Source: Monilinia fructicola (lineage: Eukaryota; Ascomycota; Leotiomycetes; Helotiales; Sclerotiniaceae). From it: 64,000 nt of DNA. Numbering within the stretch: the first letter of the stretch is position 1; every line of letters starts with the position of its first letter. The position numbers and the translations under genes are program-made. The notes beneath the pieces were generated by a model. That model did no database searches, was not told where the DNA came from, and worked only from the letters and a program-made list of their open reading frames with translations. Below, piece after piece: positions 1 through 13,125 of this stretch. Location of the stretch: NCBI GenBank assembly GCA_008692225.1, contig VICG01000010.1, forward strand, positions 744,001 through 808,000, written 5' to 3'.

Positions 1-3000
1 ACATCAATCAAGTGAAAACTAAAGTGGGAGATGATTCGGATATCTACCCCCGAAAGCGCCAACGAGTTTCTCAGTCATCTGAAAGGCTACTCGATCCTCT
101 CAAGTCTGGCGATCAGAACATACGGCTGGCTGGCTTACAACTGATACCATTCTTACTGCAAGACTGTAAACTCACAGCTTCTTCTTTGAAGGAATTGTTG
201 GATCATTTGAGTAACTGTGCCTTGGACAAGCGTAGTCACATTGCATCATGGGCTCTACTTGGTATAGCAAGGTCAGTACTGTACCATCCTATACATTTCA
301 CAACTAACAATCGAGGTACAGTTGTACATATCAGGTATGTGCCACTGAGGAATCCTTAATAGACTGGAAACAGCTCTGGCATAGTGGAGCTAAATCGCTC
401 ACCTTTGCGGGTACTTGTCGTGCCGCTGCTCTAGCACTTCATGCAATTCACGCCAAAAGCCTGGTAGACTATCGTGATATCGAAGACAATGTAAATGCAA
501 TCATTGCCGCAGCTGACATCAGTGGCCCGCCAGTCCTCTGCGACTCGTCAATTTTCTTAGTCAGCCATTTGTTGCAGGTAAAAGTTAGTGAGGCTCCTGG
601 CGCGAGCCTAGCAGCGTGCCAGCATGTGATCCGCTGGGTTTTTGGAAGGTGGAATCCAGGTACGAGGATCATAGTATTATGTTTGATAAAAACTGACACG
701 TCTCAAGCTGATAGATTATTCATTGCTCGATATGGACATCATTTGCGCCCTTCTTACTTTGTCGCGTTGTTGCGGACGAGCCTTGGTCTACCAAAATTGC
801 CTATATACTTAAACAGTCGTCGTATAGGAGGTGCACTGTCTCAGGCATGGCAATATCACCTGGATGGCGAAAAAGTTCTTCGCTATCTCTTACTACTCGA
901 CAACGGTGCACCTGTCGGAGCAGATTTCGTATGCGGATCATGCCCAAATTCTAAAGCTGATCATGATGTTATTTTTGAAGTAGATAGTGCCCATTTCAGT
1001 TCCACCCGAAAACTGATACTCGAGTTTCTGTTGTCCAAATATAACGAGCTTCTACAGATCTGGAGAAACTTCAATACAGAACGTTCTCCGCAGGTTTCTA
1101 ATGATATGTATCGAGGCTCATTGAATACATGTATTACTGGCCTTCTCCTCCTCCCGCATTTTGCCAGTGCCAATTCAGAACAATTATCTATCTTAGGTGA
1201 AGACATACGAGGGTTGAGCGATGAGCTACTGGAATTTTTAAGAAAATCCGACGCCAGAGATTTTCATGCCACCCAAGAGTTCATTGACACTCTTCTACAA
1301 ACTATCCAGCCTCATCTCCCTCCTTGCAATTCCGCTCAATTCAGGCAAGTCGCTAAGCATAATTCTCAGCTATTGCAGTTCTTGAGTCTTGTAACGGGAG
1401 AGATCAAGCGTCGCCGTCTAGGACCAGAGTCACTTTCAGCACTTGATGATGATCCCATGGATATTGATGATGAATTTTCCACCCAGAGGAGTCACTCAGG
1501 GATGGAATCTCAAAAAATGAATATTCCTAGGCGCGCTATGGCATTGGAAATGAGTTCCTCATCCTTTTATATGGATACAATCGGCCGACTAATGCTAGCC
1601 ACCGAAATGCACGAGTTGCCTGAAAGCTGCACCGTGCCGACTCCTTTCATTGATGAGCTGGTCTCGATGAAGGATGAGGAAATACTCTCGTGCCGTCCAC
1701 TCATGCGCGACGTGCTTCAGTCTGATCTCGTTCTCGACGAGACAGATGCCTATCAACTTCTCCAGCGTGTGGGAAGCATACTTTCATCAGCTGAGTTTAT
1801 GACCAGTGAAGTTGCGATGTGCGCATGCTTGGACGTATTGATAGGGCTTTTGCCTATCTGGTCTGTAGAAGAAGAGAACTCTTTCGGGGTTCATGCTAAG
1901 CAACTTTACGATTTTCTTATTTCACGAATCCAGCATAACAAAGCTTCCACAGTTGTGCAGCTAGGGATTGTAAGTTTGCTACGACAACTCTTGCGAACGA
2001 ATCAGAATTATGGAAATGCACCCTCTCGGCCATCACCACGCACAAGTTTATTGGAGCTTCTAGAAAAGGGTAATGCTTCTACTCAGTTTTTCATTGGTGA
2101 CCAGCTCTCGGAAATATTTGAGCTCTTCACGTTGAAAGAGCATGATAAAATATTTGTAGATGTCCTTGAGATTTTACCCTGTGACCCAGAATTCTTGGAA
2201 GGCATTGCGTTACGACTTTACGTTCTAGCAAAGCTAGCCTCCCGTTGGTCAACTCTTCTGCGAAGGTGCATTTACCACATATTTGAAACGCCGGGTAGAA
2301 TTTCGGACTCCATTAGGCATGCAGCTCGGTGCTTAGCCAATGTTACTTCTGCGCTTGCTTTACCAAGTCCGCAGGAGCTGTTTGCATTGTTTGCGCCTCA
2401 AATTCTCTACACGTGGCTCGAGATAGAGACGATGGACGAGATACCATATCAAATATTTGGCTTCGCTACTCTCAGCGACTTGTTGGCATTCGCCCAGGAA
2501 GAGGCTTCTGCCCTTATGATGATGCGGGGTCACGATACCCAGCTGGACCACCTCGCTGAACTGCTGAAGATTCCCGCCGTTCAACTACTCCAGAAATGTT
2601 TCGCAAAAATCATGGCATACTGTATCGCCAATGATATAACCACACCGCCTTCGAGTGACAAAAAACACATAAGTGGTGAGACTCGATTAAAAAAACGCCT
2701 TGGTCAAGAACTATTCTTAGAATGTGTCAATCTCCACTTTACAGATATATTAGCTACCCTGTTTAACATTATAGACCAAGAGCAAAATGTAGAGAAGTCA
2801 TTTGCTAAAGATGAGAGTTTAGTATATGCTGCGGCTATCATGGTGAAGATCAAATCTTTGAGCTCGTCTGAGGTTACCTTGCCTGCAAATCAGCAACCTG
2901 CATTCAAAGCAAAATATCTCTCACATGAAATCAAGCATTTGTGCGCAAGGACAGTGCATCAGGCGAGCGATCTATACACTCCAAGCTTAGTAGCTTTTAT

Positions 3001-6000
3001 AGCTAGAAAGTTACTTAAAACCATTCACCCTGCACTTGGGTCGCTGCACGCTTGCTCTGTGCTGCGGAAGCTTCGTGTTCTGATCTCGCTTGCTGGAAGC
3101 GCTGTAACACAAGGCTACCCTCTGGAAATGCTTCTCCGATCTATACGACCTTTCATCAAGGACCCTGAATGTGCAGATGATGCTATTGGCATTCTGCAAT
3201 ATTTGCTAAGTCAGGGATCAGAATATCTAAAATCGTCACCACCTTTTGTTGCAAGCATTACCCTTTCGATACTCGGGTCTTTGCGTGTATTCATGCAGGA
3301 GAGTAGATCCAGCACAACCCAAGAGAGTCAGCACCAAGCCACAATGTCTAAGGCTCAGAAGTTCCATCTCTGGGTTGGGAAGTTTGCTTCTGAGTATGAA
3401 TCTCCAGTTTTGGTAGGGTCTTTGAGCACAAGTTTCAAATCTCTCGTGGCTTGTGCCCAGCAAGTTCGAGCAATCGGAAATGCTGAAAGGGGAACAGTAG
3501 AAAGTACCCTATTAGATCAACTACTGGAGGATGAAAAGAACGGGGGTGCCTTACTGACTCTACCTGCTCGAAAGCTTGCGCTCAGTATGCTGTGCTCCGA
3601 ATTTCAACATCCTACCTCTTTCAGGACTGATATATATGGAGGTGATGCAGCTGCTGAAGAAAGGGCTGCTGTCGTGTGGAAATCTTGCAGAGGCCAATCA
3701 TCGAATAAACAATACATGTCTTGGGCCGCGCGGATTCTCGGGAGAGCCTTTGCGGCTACCGGTCATGTGCACCACGAGCTTTTTACGAGAATCTACGTTA
3801 TCCAATATGAAGGATTTCAAGGCATCATCCAAAGTCAACCTTCAATCAAGGGCATGCATCTTGAGTATTCTACAATCACTAATCTTGGGAGATGATCGTT
3901 CGGCAGTGGGGATTGCTGAGACGGCTTTACGTGTGATCGTTACAACTTCAGATGAGCAGATCTTGGAAATTGGTCGCCAGACCCTATCACTACCAGTGTT
4001 TGAAGCATCAGCGTGGAATCCTTATCCTGTTCCGCCATGTGAAATCGCAAACCCTGTAGATGGTTTGGGAAGTTTAAGGGATAACCTCGAGGCAGATTCT
4101 ATCCTTTCTTCTAATTGGCTGCGGGATCTTTCCATTGCGTTAGTTAGAGCTGTTCCTCAAGACCCCATACTGTGCGCTTTAGCACCAGTCCTCAGGGATA
4201 TTCCAGAATTTGCTGATCAAGCATTTCCGTTCATTCTTCACCTCGTGCTCTCCACAGATTTTCCGGCGCAAAAAAATAACCGTGACCAAATATCCAGTGC
4301 ATTTGCGGTGTGGTTTTCCAAGAGTCAGTCCGTTGAGAAGAATAACCTAAAGACACTCATCAACTCAATTTTATATTTACGTACCCAACCTCTCCCTCAC
4401 GAGAAATCCTCGGCGGATCGTTTGTATTGGTTAAATCTCGACTGTCTCAAAGTCGCTACAGCTGCTATACATTGTGGAATGTTTAAAACGGCGCTCATAT
4501 TTGTCGAGGAACACCAATCGATCCCGGTCAAATCTTCTCGACGTTCCTCGATGATGAAAGACGGCAGTGAAGCCCCCGAGCTACCCACAGACTTGCTTCT
4601 CGCAATTTTTGAGAATATTGACGATCCAGATCTATACTATGGAGTGCAACAGACAGCCAACTTAAGCACGATATTAGCAAGACTTGAATACGAGAGGGAT
4701 GGGGCTAAAAGTCTTGCTTTCAGGGGAGCACAATATGACAGCCACTTTAAGCAGCAAGATCCTAGAGCCGCTCAGGACGCACAGTCTCTTGTTAAAGCGC
4801 TGGACATGCTTAGTTTAAGTGGTCTCTCCCACTCTCTATTGCAAGCACACCAGAATTCTGGAATAGCTGGAACGTCATTGGATTCTATGTTTCGTACTGC
4901 GCGTAAACTAGAGCAATGGGACATTCCAGTGCCCGCAAGCGACAACCACTCAGTGACGATATACAAAGCCTTCCAAGCAGCTCATGTTGCTACAAGTCGT
5001 GGAACCTTCATGAAAGCAATCAATGAAGGACTTCATGGTACAATGGAACGCCTCGTGCGAGACGACCTTAGCGCTGGTGCCCTTCATGAGTCACTAAGAA
5101 CCTTGGCGGCTCTTTCTGAGATGGACGAAGTGCTTAGTTCTCAAGGCTCTGAAGAATTTCAAGAAATCTTGTCCAGATTCCAGAAACGATCCGAATGGAT
5201 GGAAACGGGAAGGCAAGTAATTCTCATGTTCTATCACATTCATAGCTAATACCAACCAGGGTTGATGACATCAGCCAAATATTATCTTGTAGACGAACAA
5301 CTTTAAGTATCCTGAGCCAGCAACCACGTCTTAGAGATATACTCAATCTCTGCTCTCAAGATACGAGGCTGGTGGAGGTACATGTTGCACTCAGGGCTTC
5401 GTCTCTTAACCGTGCCCACGGTGCTTTACAAGAATCATTATCTATCGCGACCTCATTGATTGATCTTATCAAACCGTGCCAATCGCTCGGTTTGGAAATT
5501 GAAGCTGCAGTTCACATGGAGACCGCGGATGCATTGTGGGCGCAAGGTGAAATGACATCTTCGATAGGGATGCTACGGGCCTTGGATGATGTAAGCTTCT
5601 TAAAGGCGCAGACGATAGCCGTTGGTCGTCCGGATCTCCTCTCAAAGATTGGTCACCAAGTCTCCGAAGCTAGGCTCGAAAAGCCTGATCGTATCATTGA
5701 GAAATATCTAAAACCTGCACTCAAAGACTTGAAATTGACCGGTGCCAATGAAGCTGCAAAGGTCTTTCATCAGTTCGCTGTATTCTGTGATGAGCAACTA
5801 CAAGACCCTGACAGTTTGGAAGATTTGGAGCGAATGAAGAAGTTGAGCGAGATGAGATCCAGTGACGTCGCCGACTACGAAGAACTCCTGAGAAAGTCTA
5901 CTTCATCCGCAGAGAGAGCAAGACATACAAGTCATTTGAAAAAGGCCAAGGCATGGCTCGCCCTAGACGAGCGAGAGTATCGCCGCCATTGCTCTAGCAG

Positions 6001-7845
6001 AGATGAGCTTTTGCGCCAATGCTTAGAGAATCACCTTCTCGCGTTAGGTGCTTCGGATAATCATGATAGCAATGCTCTACGTTTTACCGCACTTTGGCTT
6101 GAACATTCTGGGAAGGGGTTTGCTAATGAAGCTGTCGCCAAGGTTCTGGCAAAGGTGCCAAGTCGAAAATTCGCCACATTGATGAATCAGCTCAGTTCTC
6201 GTTTACTTGACAATGATTCGAAATTTCAACAACTTCTCTTCAGTCTGGTTTTACGCATTTGTACAGATCATCCATATCATGGAATGTACCAGATATATGC
6301 TGGGTCCCATAGTCGGCCAAATACCAAAGATGAAGTAGCTGTTTCGAGGCATACAGCCACCCTAAAAGTTTCAGAGCAACTTAAAAGAGCCGAGAACTCA
6401 CAAGCAACCTGGGCTGCATTAGGTGTCGTCATACAACCATACACTCAACTTGCAGGCGAGAAAGACGATCAGAAGTACAAGACTGGTAAAAAGCTTTCGA
6501 TTAAGGATTCTCCTGCAGGAGCAAAGCTTATCAGAGTCCTCGGAAAGCACTCAATCCCTCCTCCAACGATGCAAATAGAGCTTCGTGCGGATAAGAATTA
6601 TTCTAAAGTCCCAAAAATGGTCAGGTTCGAATCACAGATGAGTATAGCATCTGGAGTAAGTGCGCCGAAAATTATTACTGCCATCGCAGATAATGGATCG
6701 CGATATAAACAATTGGTATGGCCTTAACATAGCATACAAAAATACTACCGCTAACATCTGCTAGGTAAAAGGTGGCAATGATGATCTGCGCCAAGATGCC
6801 ATCATGGAACAAGTTTTCGCTCAAGTCAGTGAACTCTTGAAAACGAACAGGGCTACTCGACAAAGAAATCTTAGCATCAGAACGTATAAAGTCCTACCAC
6901 TGACTTCCATAGCTGGTGTCATCGAATTCGTGCCAAGCACAATTCCCTTACATGAATATCTCATGCCAGCTCATGAGCGCTTCTATCCGAAAGACCTCAA
7001 AGGAGGCATATGTCGTAAAGAGATAGGGGAAGTCCAAGCTCATTCAACGGAAGCGCGGGTCAAGAAATTCAAATGGGTCACAGATCGTTTCCATCCCGTC
7101 ATGCGATACTTCTTTACAGAAAACTTCAACGACCCCGATGAATGGTTCACGAAACGGCTAGCATATACTCGCAGCACAGCTGCTATATCGATTCTAGGTC
7201 ACGTTCTTGGATTGGGCGACAGGCATGGCCATAACATTCTTCTCGATTTTGAGAGCGGTGAAGTGGTACATATTGATCTTGGTGTGGCTTTCGAAATGGG
7301 TCGAGTTCTTCCAGTTCCCGAGTTAGTGCCTTTCCGTCTTACCCGTGATATCGTCGACGGAATGGGCATCACGAAAACCGAAGGTGTATTCCGACGATGC
7401 TGTGAATTCACCCTTTCTGCTTTGCGCAAGGAAGCTTATAGTATTATGGCTATTCTTGACGTTCTCAGGTATGATCCATTGTACAGTTGGTCTATATCAC
7501 CAGTGCGACTTGCAAAGTTACAGGTCGCGCAAAGTGTAGCACCGGAGCCGGGGATGGGTCACGAGAGAGCTGCGGGGAAACAGGCAGTCAATCAGCCAAG
7601 TGAAGCCGACAAGGCGTTGACGGTGGTGAAGAAGAAATTGTCGAAAACGTTGAGTGTAGAAGCTACAGTCAATGACTTGATCAATCAAGCGAGTGACGAG
7701 ACGAATCTGGCGGTTTTGTACTCAGGTATGTTCTGTTCCCTTTCGTTTCATTTCATCCATCCTTTCTCTTTCCTTTCTGTAGCACATTAACCCATTGGGA
7801 ACGACTTGGCAACTAACATCCATAGGTTGGGCTGCATATGCGTAA
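1..7845 (+). CDS. tel1: Tel1/ATM PI3K-like checkpoint kinase, 5' truncated by window edge, one apparent frameshift
   Basis: Serine/threonine kinase of the ATM family, acting in the nucleus in double-strand-break signalling and telomere maintenance. Proposed exons are <1-275, 335-659, 708-5212, 5260-6715, 6765-7725 and 7826-7845, giving 2512 residues here; roughly 300-400 N-terminal residues lie outside. HEAT-like helical repeats come first, then a FAT region, the kinase domain (about 6500-7550) with [10 protein letters not shown], the catalytic loop GLGDRHGHN and [10 protein letters not shown], and a C-terminal FATC ending GWAAYA. The ATM-specific segment [21 protein letters not shown] separates it from ATR and TOR. 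Intron 660-707 is 48 nt and stop-free, so retention would not break the frame. Intron 5213-5259 appears to be GC-AG. The reading frame shifts by +1 at a T5 run (3780-3784): ELF/TRI becomes ELLRES if one T is removed, and only then is the coding length divisible by three. Confidence 0.93.
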
Positions 7846-9562
7846 AGGTGCATATAGACAAGCAGAAAACTACCTTCGGAGGCAAACTGTACACGTTATA
7901 ATAGGATGGTAATACCAGTTTCAAGTCTTGCGATGTAGTGTATTTGCGGCAAGCGGTCATGATTTCAATTGCTTTATCAATGCCATAGCTTGGTTTTATT
8001 AGTTAGCTTCTCACCGTGTAGGAGATTTGCCAGATAGTTAAATTCTCAATAACACTGTGGCAGCAGTCACGGATTCCTATAATTTGTGGAGAGTTCACAG
8101 GTGTGGATGTCTCATTACGAAGCTGCAGCCATCCAATCACATCACGCAGTTGAAATGTTGCGGCTCAAAGCAAACTTTCTGCATATGCCTGTTTGAAATC
8201 TGGATATCCTTCAGATGAAGCGAATGATGCAAACCAGTGGAAACATTCACACTCATTGAAAGGTAACCTGATTTAGTATGTACAGATATTCCACCGTAGC
8301 AGCCTCCTCGTTTCGCAGCCATCGTGTCGGAACCCTGATCTCAACCCTTGAGAAACCCCTCCATTAACTAGAACCATGCCCTGCCACGACTCGGCCCAGA
8401 TCTCAGCCGGACGAAGTCATCGGAAGACTACACGATTGGCACTGAGGCGTCTCGCCACCGCTCGCACGTAAAGAAAGAGCCCTGGCAACTCAAACAATGC
8501 CAAGGGGCCATGGTGTAACAGGTGGAATGCGTGGCAGTGCTTCCGTGATAAGATCTCGTGGGAGCTTGCCGGCAGTTTTGATACTTGACGCGTCTCGTTT
8601 CGAGGAAGGCCAGTCTAACAATTCTTATATGCACCGTCCATCCCTCCCGCAACATCTAGGTGACGACCATGTGAGTGGGCTGGGATGGTCTTTCAGTCGA
8701 ACGTTTCGGTGCATCATCAATCTCCGCCCATTTGTGCACAGAGCACAGGTTCCTTCGCATCTCTGATTCACGATAGCCCCATTACTCGCCATGGCTGCTG
8801 TCGACATTCCTATACTTTTCCCCGTGAGATCGCCGCGATCTGCTTGCTCCCGGCTCTTTCCCAATACAGGGAGTCAAATGCTCGGCAAGATACGTAGGGC
8901 ATACTGTGAGGAGTCCGATCCCGGCCCCGATACCACGCGACCTACTTGGAATATTCTTTGTAGAGTGTTAAGCCGAAATACATGATTTACAGATGAGGTC
9001 CCAGCTCCAAGTGTATGCTCGATGCCCACGTGAATCATCGCATACCAATACCGAATGCTACACGATCCAGGAATGTGTCACGATTTCGGCGGACCTTACC
9101 GATTTACAATTACATGCTCAACCGGGGCACCAGTCTCGTGTCTTACAGGCTCGAAGGCTCTCCAAAGATGAGAGCGGTGGCTAAAAGTGTATGCCAGGAC
9201 CAAGCACACCCTTCACATTATTTTTCAGTTGAATTCGCTTGTCGGGTTTTGGTGCGCTCACGCATGATGTGCCAATTTGTTGATACTGAGTAAAATATCA
9301 AGAGAAGAAATGGACGTCGATGAAAAAGTGCTTACATGATACCAATCACGTAGTGATGTGCGGAGGCGTCAGCTCAAATTTTTTTTAAAAAAAAAAAGAA
9401 TGGAAGTACAGAGTCTCACTTATAAGCTTAAGATCTAAGTAGATATTCTTCCTTGAATGGAACCCCATCTATCTTTAGACTTTTATTGATTGCATGACTT
9501 CCCAAGCATATTGTCACCACGTTGCCTAAAGCCACCCCCGTATCCTGTAAGGAATCTAACTT
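7846..9562. other. Intergenic region between convergent tel1 and GPI-protein genes
   Basis: Holds the 3' flank of tel1 and of the GPI gene on the other strand. Only short overlapping open frames on both strands are present, none with recognisable motifs or intron structure. A poly-T/poly-A tract lies at about 9379-9400. I see no gene. Confidence 0.6.
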
Positions 9563-10180
9563 CTAGATCAATAATCCCACAGCACCAGCAACCATAGCTC
9601 CCCAAACTGGTATGTAATTTTCAGAAGCGTCTCCCGAAGCCGCAGTAGCACTAGCTGCCACACTAGCAACATTACTAACACTTGTGAACTTCGAGCTTAA
9701 GCTACTAGCACTCTTTGACGCCTCACTTTGTGCCTTTCCAGTCGCCGTACTTGCCATACTTTTCAAACTGCTAATTTCCGCACTCATGCTCGTAAGCTGG
9801 GCTTGAGCGGATGCCGCGACTTTGGAAGCGGAACTCAGCGACGCAGCGCTGGATCTAGACGCTTGAGAATTGGATTTGGAAAGCGATTTGGAGATTGAGG
9901 AGGCGGCGGAGGAGAGGGAGGATGCTTCGGATATGAGAGCGGAGAGGGTAGAGCCGGTTGCTGTAGCGGCTACGGATGTGATGGAGGATAGAGATGATAC
10001 TGCGGTGGAGAGGGCATCTTGGGTAGCCTGGGCTTGGGCATAATCTGAAGTGATGGTGTTTATGCCGCCATATGTCTCTGCGGCGATGTATGTGCCATAA
10101 GTCATGGCTGATCCCAGATCAGCGCGTGTAGCGGTAACAAGGAGTGGGATGAGTGTGAAAGCACTCTGGAAATGCATCAT
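9563..10180 (-). CDS. Ser/Ala-rich GPI-anchored cell-wall protein (first of a pair)
   Basis: Single-exon protein of 205 residues, or 204 if the second methionine is used. It has an N-terminal hydrophobic signal peptide (FQSAFTLIPLLVTATRA), a middle of about 130 residues made almost wholly of Ser, Ala, Thr and Lys in short heptad-like repeats (SxxSSAAS, SKSxSKSNSQAS), and a C-terminal tail with small residues (SGDASEN) followed by a hydrophobic stretch ending GAVGLLI, the layout of a GPI attachment signal. It has no cysteines in the mature part. The role is inferred as wall or surface protein; there is no enzymatic motif. A related protein with the same architecture lies on the same strand at 12490-13125. 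Confidence 0.8.
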   Translation of the reverse strand: MMHFQSAFTLIPLLVTATRADLGSAMTYGTYIAAETYGGINTITSDYAQAQATQDALSTAVSSLSSITSVAATATGSTLSALISEASSLSSAASSISKSLSKSNSQASRSSAASLSSASKVAASAQAQLTSMSAEISSLKSMASTATGKAQSEASKSASSLSSKFTSVSNVASVAASATAASGDASENYIPVWGAMVAGAVGLLI

Positions 10181-12489
10181 TGATCTTTTGTTGAGCTTTT
10201 CGAATAGAATTCTTGCTAATAAAGATTTGCCTGATTAGGTTTATCAAGAAATATGTTCTGATTGCTGTGAGCACTAGATAGAGAATATCTGCATCTCAAC
10301 TATGGAAACCCTCAAGACTTATGAACTCATGATTCAACGACGGCGATGGTTGAAAAATAGGAGGATGAAACAACAGTGCCTCGAAAATGGTTGCAGCTTC
10401 TGTGCCTGCGTCTAAATTTATCTTTCCCATCTAAAGAAAAACTTTTCTTTTAGAGAAACAGGTCAAAAGAATGCCAACGAAATTGAAGAATCCCTTGTTC
10501 CAACAACCTGCAAGTGCCCTTTGCCGTAACAAGCTTGGGGGAGCCCCGCCCCCAACATCACATACTACAGAGTAGGTTGTACTCCCTCCTTTTCAAAAAT
10601 GCTTGCAGATATTCGGTTGATATGAGATGCCTCTCCAAATACGAAGTTGTTTGCCGGCAAAGGTGTCTTTACTTGTGGGAGGTTGTTTCAAGGCTGCGTT
10701 CTTCATCTATTTCTGGCACAAGTTGTGTTACAGGCAACTATGAAGCTCCCTTGGCCATGGCCATAATCGAAGGCTGTGAAGGGCACATTGCAAAAGTCGA
10801 TGCGGCGTAGATGGCGTCTCATCAGGCTGAGCATATTCCCCCAATGTAATGTTCATGGAAATTATGTTCCACCATTGGCCCACCAGTCACAATATTGCAA
10901 AGTTTTCATCTGAATCTTTCGGGCGAAACGAACTTGTTCCCCAATTATTGATTGATCATTGATGATATCTCATCTGATATTCATGCGACGGCATTTTCCT
11001 TACACGAGTCTGAGTTCGAACATTATCGATGGATACATAACACTATCTGAGTGGCCCAGAATGAGGATAGGATCATCTCCAGCTTCTTCTAGAAGTACTA
11101 GATAAGACTTACAAACCCCGCTCAGGGTCGTATGATCCCAACGGCTGAAGGATTTCAGATGTCAAAACACAAACATCAAATAAAACCAATCGATGAGAAC
11201 TTCTGTCTTGACAGCATTGCTGCATCTGACAAACTAATTATGGAATGGACTATTTTTCTAATAGGTGTCAATTATGTCTGAAGGATGTAGCAAGCCTAAC
11301 TTATGGGACCATTTAATCCATCCCAGTGCAGTTGTGTAGTGTAGTTATTAGTATCACAATGATCCTGATGATGATCATTGATATCGATAATAGATAGCCA
11401 TGCAGCGATTGCTGTACGGAGTAGGTAAAATATACTCCCTGGGGAGTCGGGACGTTCATGTGGATGAAACTGTAGATCATACTTAATAATGTGGAACTAC
11501 GAGAACCCTTTGCTGTGAAGTAGAAGTTTTGATTGACAAGGAGAGCTCAGGGAGATTTTATCGGAGGGAGAGGAAGCTTAAAGAGTATTTGATAAGGAGC
11601 ATACTGTCTGTCTGTACTGCAGGTGGTGGTTGATGACTAGAATGAGCAGACAACCTGCATCTAACAAAATATTTCTAATAACACCTGGGCAAGTCAAACA
11701 GACGGAAGGCGTACAAGAAAGGGAGATTGAAGAGGACGGGACTCGGGAGGATCAAAAAGACCGGAACATCGGCGTTTATAATTAGGAATTAATAAATTAC
11801 TAAATTAGGAATTAGTAAATTGCTAATTATACAAGTACGGAGTGCATTTTGCTACTGTGTCGCTATCTTACCAAGTACAGTACTGTATTAGGTTTAGCTT
11901 GCTACAAGTATCCATGGATCGCTTATAAAATCCAAATTAATATATATTGAATTCGAATTTGCTTATAATGAAATACCCGTGGACGTTTAAAGTTATACTG
12001 TAATTATAAATTATAATATATATTCCCGAGGCCTTGTCTTAGTTTAACGTTTTCTTTGCCGAAATAGGAAAAAACGGGATTCCACATACAACTAACTGTT
12101 CAAGCGAAAATTACCCAGAGCGGACTAAATCAAAGCATCTTGGAACCTTGGAAGGCCCCGACGGGTATCAAGTACTATCAACTCACTCCACAAAATCAAT
12201 TTGGGGAATGATGAGAAACCAAATGATATATTCGATGTCTCACTCGTACCATAATAATTCACATGCATACAATTAATTCAAGAAAGCGAAAATGGGTTGA
12301 TGAACCTCGTTATTATTTTCCGAAATTAAGCCTTCAATTAAAATCGATAGACAGGTTCATGTTTCATAGATGCATTCATGAAGAAAAAAAGAGTACATCT
12401 TGTACGACAAGCCAACGCCACCCGTCAACACCCCTTCAACAGTCCCAAACGTCATGCATTAAAATTCTCTTCCTGGTGATATCTTCCAC
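10181..12489. other. Intergenic/promoter region upstream of the first GPI gene
   Basis: This 2.3-kb stretch lies between two minus-strand GPI genes. It has no convincing gene on either strand. About 11770-12060 is A+T-rich with short repeats (taggaattaataaattac and variants). The motif tacggagta and its relatives occur near 11416 and 11836; similar words are scattered elsewhere in the window. Confidence 0.6.
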
Positions 12490-13125
12490 CTACAACAAGT
12501 ATAGAGCCGCACCCAAAAGAGCTCCTCCAGCAATTGGCACCTGTGTTCTCATAGCTCCCGAGTTAGATGTGGTGGACGTGGCGGTTGCGGCACCACTTGT
12601 GGCGGAGTTGAATTTGCTACTGGCCCTGCTGGCTGCACTTGATATTGCTAATGATGCACTGGCCATATCACTGCTGATGCTACCAATCGCAGCGCTGATG
12701 GAACTCTTAATTGCGCTATCCGTCGCGGTCTCGGCCACCGAACTCAAGCTCGAAATCTGGCTGCTGGCTGCACTTTGGATACTCGAATACTTTGATGCAG
12801 CGGCAGATGTCAAAGTAGAATATTCTCCGGCTGCCTTGCTTGTAGCGGTTGAGAATGCGCCAGCACCAAGTGAAGTCGCAGTGGATAATGCACCGGCACC
12901 AAGTGAGGTCGCAGTTGATAGAAAGCCGGATCCATTTGACAAGGCGGTCGAAAGTGCGCCAGCAGCATCACTTGTGGCACTCGAAAAAGCACCACCGAGT
13001 GCTGATGAAGCCGTGCTAAGTGCTCCATTAATGTCCGAGTTTATCGAGTTGACGATGTCGCCAAGATCTTGTGCTGATGCACAGAGGGAAAGGAGGGCGA
13101 CAACTGGGAGAACTTGATAGCGCAT
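12490..13125 (-). CDS. Ser/Ala/Gly-rich GPI-anchored repeat protein (second of a pair)
   Basis: Single-exon protein of 211 residues. A signal peptide (MRYQVLPVVALLSLCASAQ) is followed by an Ala/Ser/Thr/Gly-rich body with near-perfect 11-residue repeats of the form LSTATSLGAGA at about residues 65-100, then serine-rich helices, and a GPI tail (TSNSG, then a hydrophobic end at ALYLL). There are no cysteines after the signal peptide. It shares architecture and composition with the protein at 9563-10180, so the two are probably ancient tandem paralogues. An 18-bp (AT)n tract at 13311-13328 lies upstream and may serve as the TATA region. A long open frame on the opposite strand over the same DNA is an artefact of the biased codons. 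Confidence 0.82.
   Translation of the reverse strand: MRYQVLPVVALLSLCASAQDLGDIVNSINSDINGALSTASSALGGAFSSATSDAAGALSTALSNGSGFLSTATSLGAGALSTATSLGAGAFSTATSKAAGEYSTLTSAAASKYSSIQSAASSQISSLSSVAETATDSAIKSSISAAIGSISSDMASASLAISSAASRASSKFNSATSGAATATSTTSNSGAMRTQVPIAGGALLGAALYLL

Noticed and set aside
8428..9293. Several overlapping open frames of 60-90 codons after tel1
   Set aside because: They contradict each other on both strands and show no family motif.
12263..13117. 284-codon plus-strand open frame opposite the second GPI gene
   Set aside because: It is the mirror of a Ser/Ala-rich repeat gene; the minus strand has a signal peptide, repeats and GPI tail, and the plus strand only low-complexity Ala/Leu/Pro.
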